Origin: Parietichytrium sp. I65-24A | Lineage: Eukaryota > Sar > Bigyra > Thraustochytrida > Thraustochytriidae | NCBI GenBank assembly: GCA_012862575.1 | Contig: BLSF01000061.1 | Coordinates: forward strand, 62,001-126,000 | DNA length: 64,000 bases | Direction: 5' to 3' | In this document: positions 63,012 to 64,000 of the stretch, piece after piece | How positions within the stretch are numbered: the stretch's first letter is position 1 | Layout of the letters: each line of letters starts with the position of its first letter | The notes under the pieces: model-generated | The model's database searches: none | What the model saw: only the letters and a program-made list of their open reading frames with translations | What the model was told of the DNA's origin: nothing | Made by a program: the position numbers and the translations under genes

Positions 63012-63701
63012 ATGGTCTTTAGAAAGGGGATCAAACCTGAGCAGCCATTCGATGATATGATCCCGCCACCGGAACCACCACTGGACGAATACGACGAAGA
63101 AGAAGAAGAGCAAGAGCAAGAACAACCAAGACGACAACGAAAGAAGCGCCGACTTTTAAAAAAAACACCTCATGTATTGGATGTAGTCTTGCGCTATGTT
63201 GCGGATGATGAGTTGGATGTTCGAATGCTGTTTGCTAATCAAGTCGCTGGATATCTAGGAGAAACAGATGTCAGCTCTGTCATTTTAATCGATGATTTAA
63301 CAACTAAAATTCGAACGATCGAGTTTCACTATCGTCCGCATTTATACACCGCATTAGAAGAAGCCAAGTATTTATTGGCAAGTGTGTTGCGGAAACCAGC
63401 AGCAGCAGCAACAACAACAAATGATGATGGTAGCCGAGGGCGTTCTAAAGATGTTTTCATGGATGTGATTCTACACAAGAAATACCGTCACACTCAATTG
63501 ATGAACGGGTTTGCGAAATTTGTCGCTGCCAAAATTGCTTTTGCACGCATTGGTAATGCCAACTATGGTCGTTCTAAGTCCAATATCAACATCCAACGTG
63601 AGTCAGAAAAGCTTGAAATTGCCGTGCGAGATTTTTTTCAGATTTTAGAAAAGTACGATTTATTGTCAGATGATGTCAAAAAGACACTGTATAGATATTA
63701 A
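63012..63701 (+). CDS. Unknown 229-residue protein with an acidic/basic N-terminus
   Basis: It has a Pro-rich start, a Glu/Gln run and a strong basic cluster (RRQRKKRRLLKK) that could be a nuclear signal, followed by a globular helical part with an Ala/Thr insert. It is divergent from the capsid gene with a shared promoter region, so late expression and a virion role are plausible. No family is recognised. Confidence 0.55.
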   Translation: MVFRKGIKPEQPFDDMIPPPEPPLDEYDEEEEEQEQEQPRRQRKKRRLLKKTPHVLDVVLRYVADDELDVRMLFANQVAGYLGETDVSSVILIDDLTTKIRTIEFHYRPHLYTALEEAKYLLASVLRKPAAAATTTNDDGSRGRSKDVFMDVILHKKYRHTQLMNGFAKFVAAKIAFARIGNANYGRSKSNINIQRESEKLEIAVRDFFQILEKYDLLSDDVKKTLYRY

Positions 63702-63741
63702 TGTATCAAAGCTTTGAATTTCGACCAAATCACCAACGACA

Positions 63742-64000
63742 ATGGACGAAATCGCCACTTTCCTGAGAGAGATTGATCAACTCAAGCAACAACAGAAGAA
63801 TATCCGCGCTGAGAACAAAGAAGTGTTCGATGAACTTAAGAGTCTCAGTAAGGAACTTCGGATGCGCCGCGAAGCCATCCGAGCAGCTATGGAATCGAAC
63901 AACATGGAGATCTGTCATGTTGAAGGCAAGACAATTGAGATTGGTGTAAAGAATCACCCGCCGCGAGAAGCCGAAGTGTTTAAAATCAAGAGTGGCGGTG
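63742..64000 (+). CDS. N-terminal part of a coiled-coil protein, cut by the window edge
   Basis: From ATG 63742, 86 codons are open to the right edge. The first 55 residues form a charged coiled coil (LREIDQLKQQQKNIRAENKE). A more globular part then begins (MEICHVEGKTIEIG, ending in FKIKSGG). It starts 40 bases after the preceding stop on the same strand. The minus-strand frame at 63730-63957 is its shadow. Confidence 0.55.
   Translation, partial: MDEIATFLREIDQLKQQQKNIRAENKEVFDELKSLSKELRMRREAIRAAMESNNMEICHVEGKTIEIGVKNHPPREAEVFKIKSGG

Overview
The window looks like 64 kb of a large eukaryotic DNA virus, most likely a mirusvirus-type genome (free or integrated in a protist), rather than a cellular chromosome. 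It has tightly packed intronless genes on both strands. Several families belong to the replication and expression kit of nuclear or nucleocytoplasmic viruses: topoisomerase II, an RNA polymerase II largest-subunit C-terminal piece, a TFIIB-like factor, a SNF2 helicase, dUTPase, histone H3 and a two-box HMG protein. The 862-residue protein at 60.3-62.9 kb has the order of elements expected of an HK97-fold major capsid protein (N-arm/E-loop, long spine helix, P-domain helix ending in a Pro-Asp-x-W-I-W-P block). No double-jelly-roll capsid protein is visible. The mirusvirus assignment is an inference from this gene set; no search was run.

Layout. 0-5 kb: repeat-rich, with a Fic-domain gene flanked by direct repeats and a short coiled-coil gene. 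5-20.7 kb: ordinary dense viral core (topoisomerase II, two HIT/aprataxin-like proteins, patatin lipase, TFIIB-like factor, acidic leucine-rich protein, HMG-box protein, membrane proteins, dUTPase). 20.8-29.5 kb: two long tandem-repeat arrays in opposite orientation flank a five-gene block (AT-hook protein, Cys/His protein, tail-anchored Ser-rich protein, two RING proteins); a histone H3 gene sits just outside. 30-36.7 kb: membrane proteins, including a 1178-residue multipass protein. 36.7-47.3 kb: an accessory island with a SIR2-like NADase candidate, a C2H2 gene broken by an in-frame stop, a secreted glycoprotein, a protein combining an ISG12/IFI6-like segment, coiled coil and HEPN-like motif, a possible PD-(D/E)XK protein and a fatty acyl-CoA-reductase-like enzyme. 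These are separated by duplicated 3' gene ends, short ACCTGC hairpins and 60-bp palindromic elements. 47.3-64 kb: structural and expression genes (two candidate triplex/minor capsid proteins, RPB1 C-terminus, zinc-ribbon protein, SNF2 helicase, capsid protein).

Expression. A TATATA(T)AC-type element lies about 30-55 nt upstream of most confident start codons on both strands and is often shared by divergent pairs. It was used here to choose between alternative starts, for example for the capsid, Fic and SNF2 genes. All starts were set to ATG.

Most notable points: a histone H3 whose tail lacks the usual methylated lysines (Met at position 9, Gln at 27, Arg at the position equivalent to 36); the SIR2 / ISG12-HEPN island built at repeatedly duplicated gene ends; a shuffled mosaic copy of a capsid-type gene; and a dispersed family of palindromic elements.
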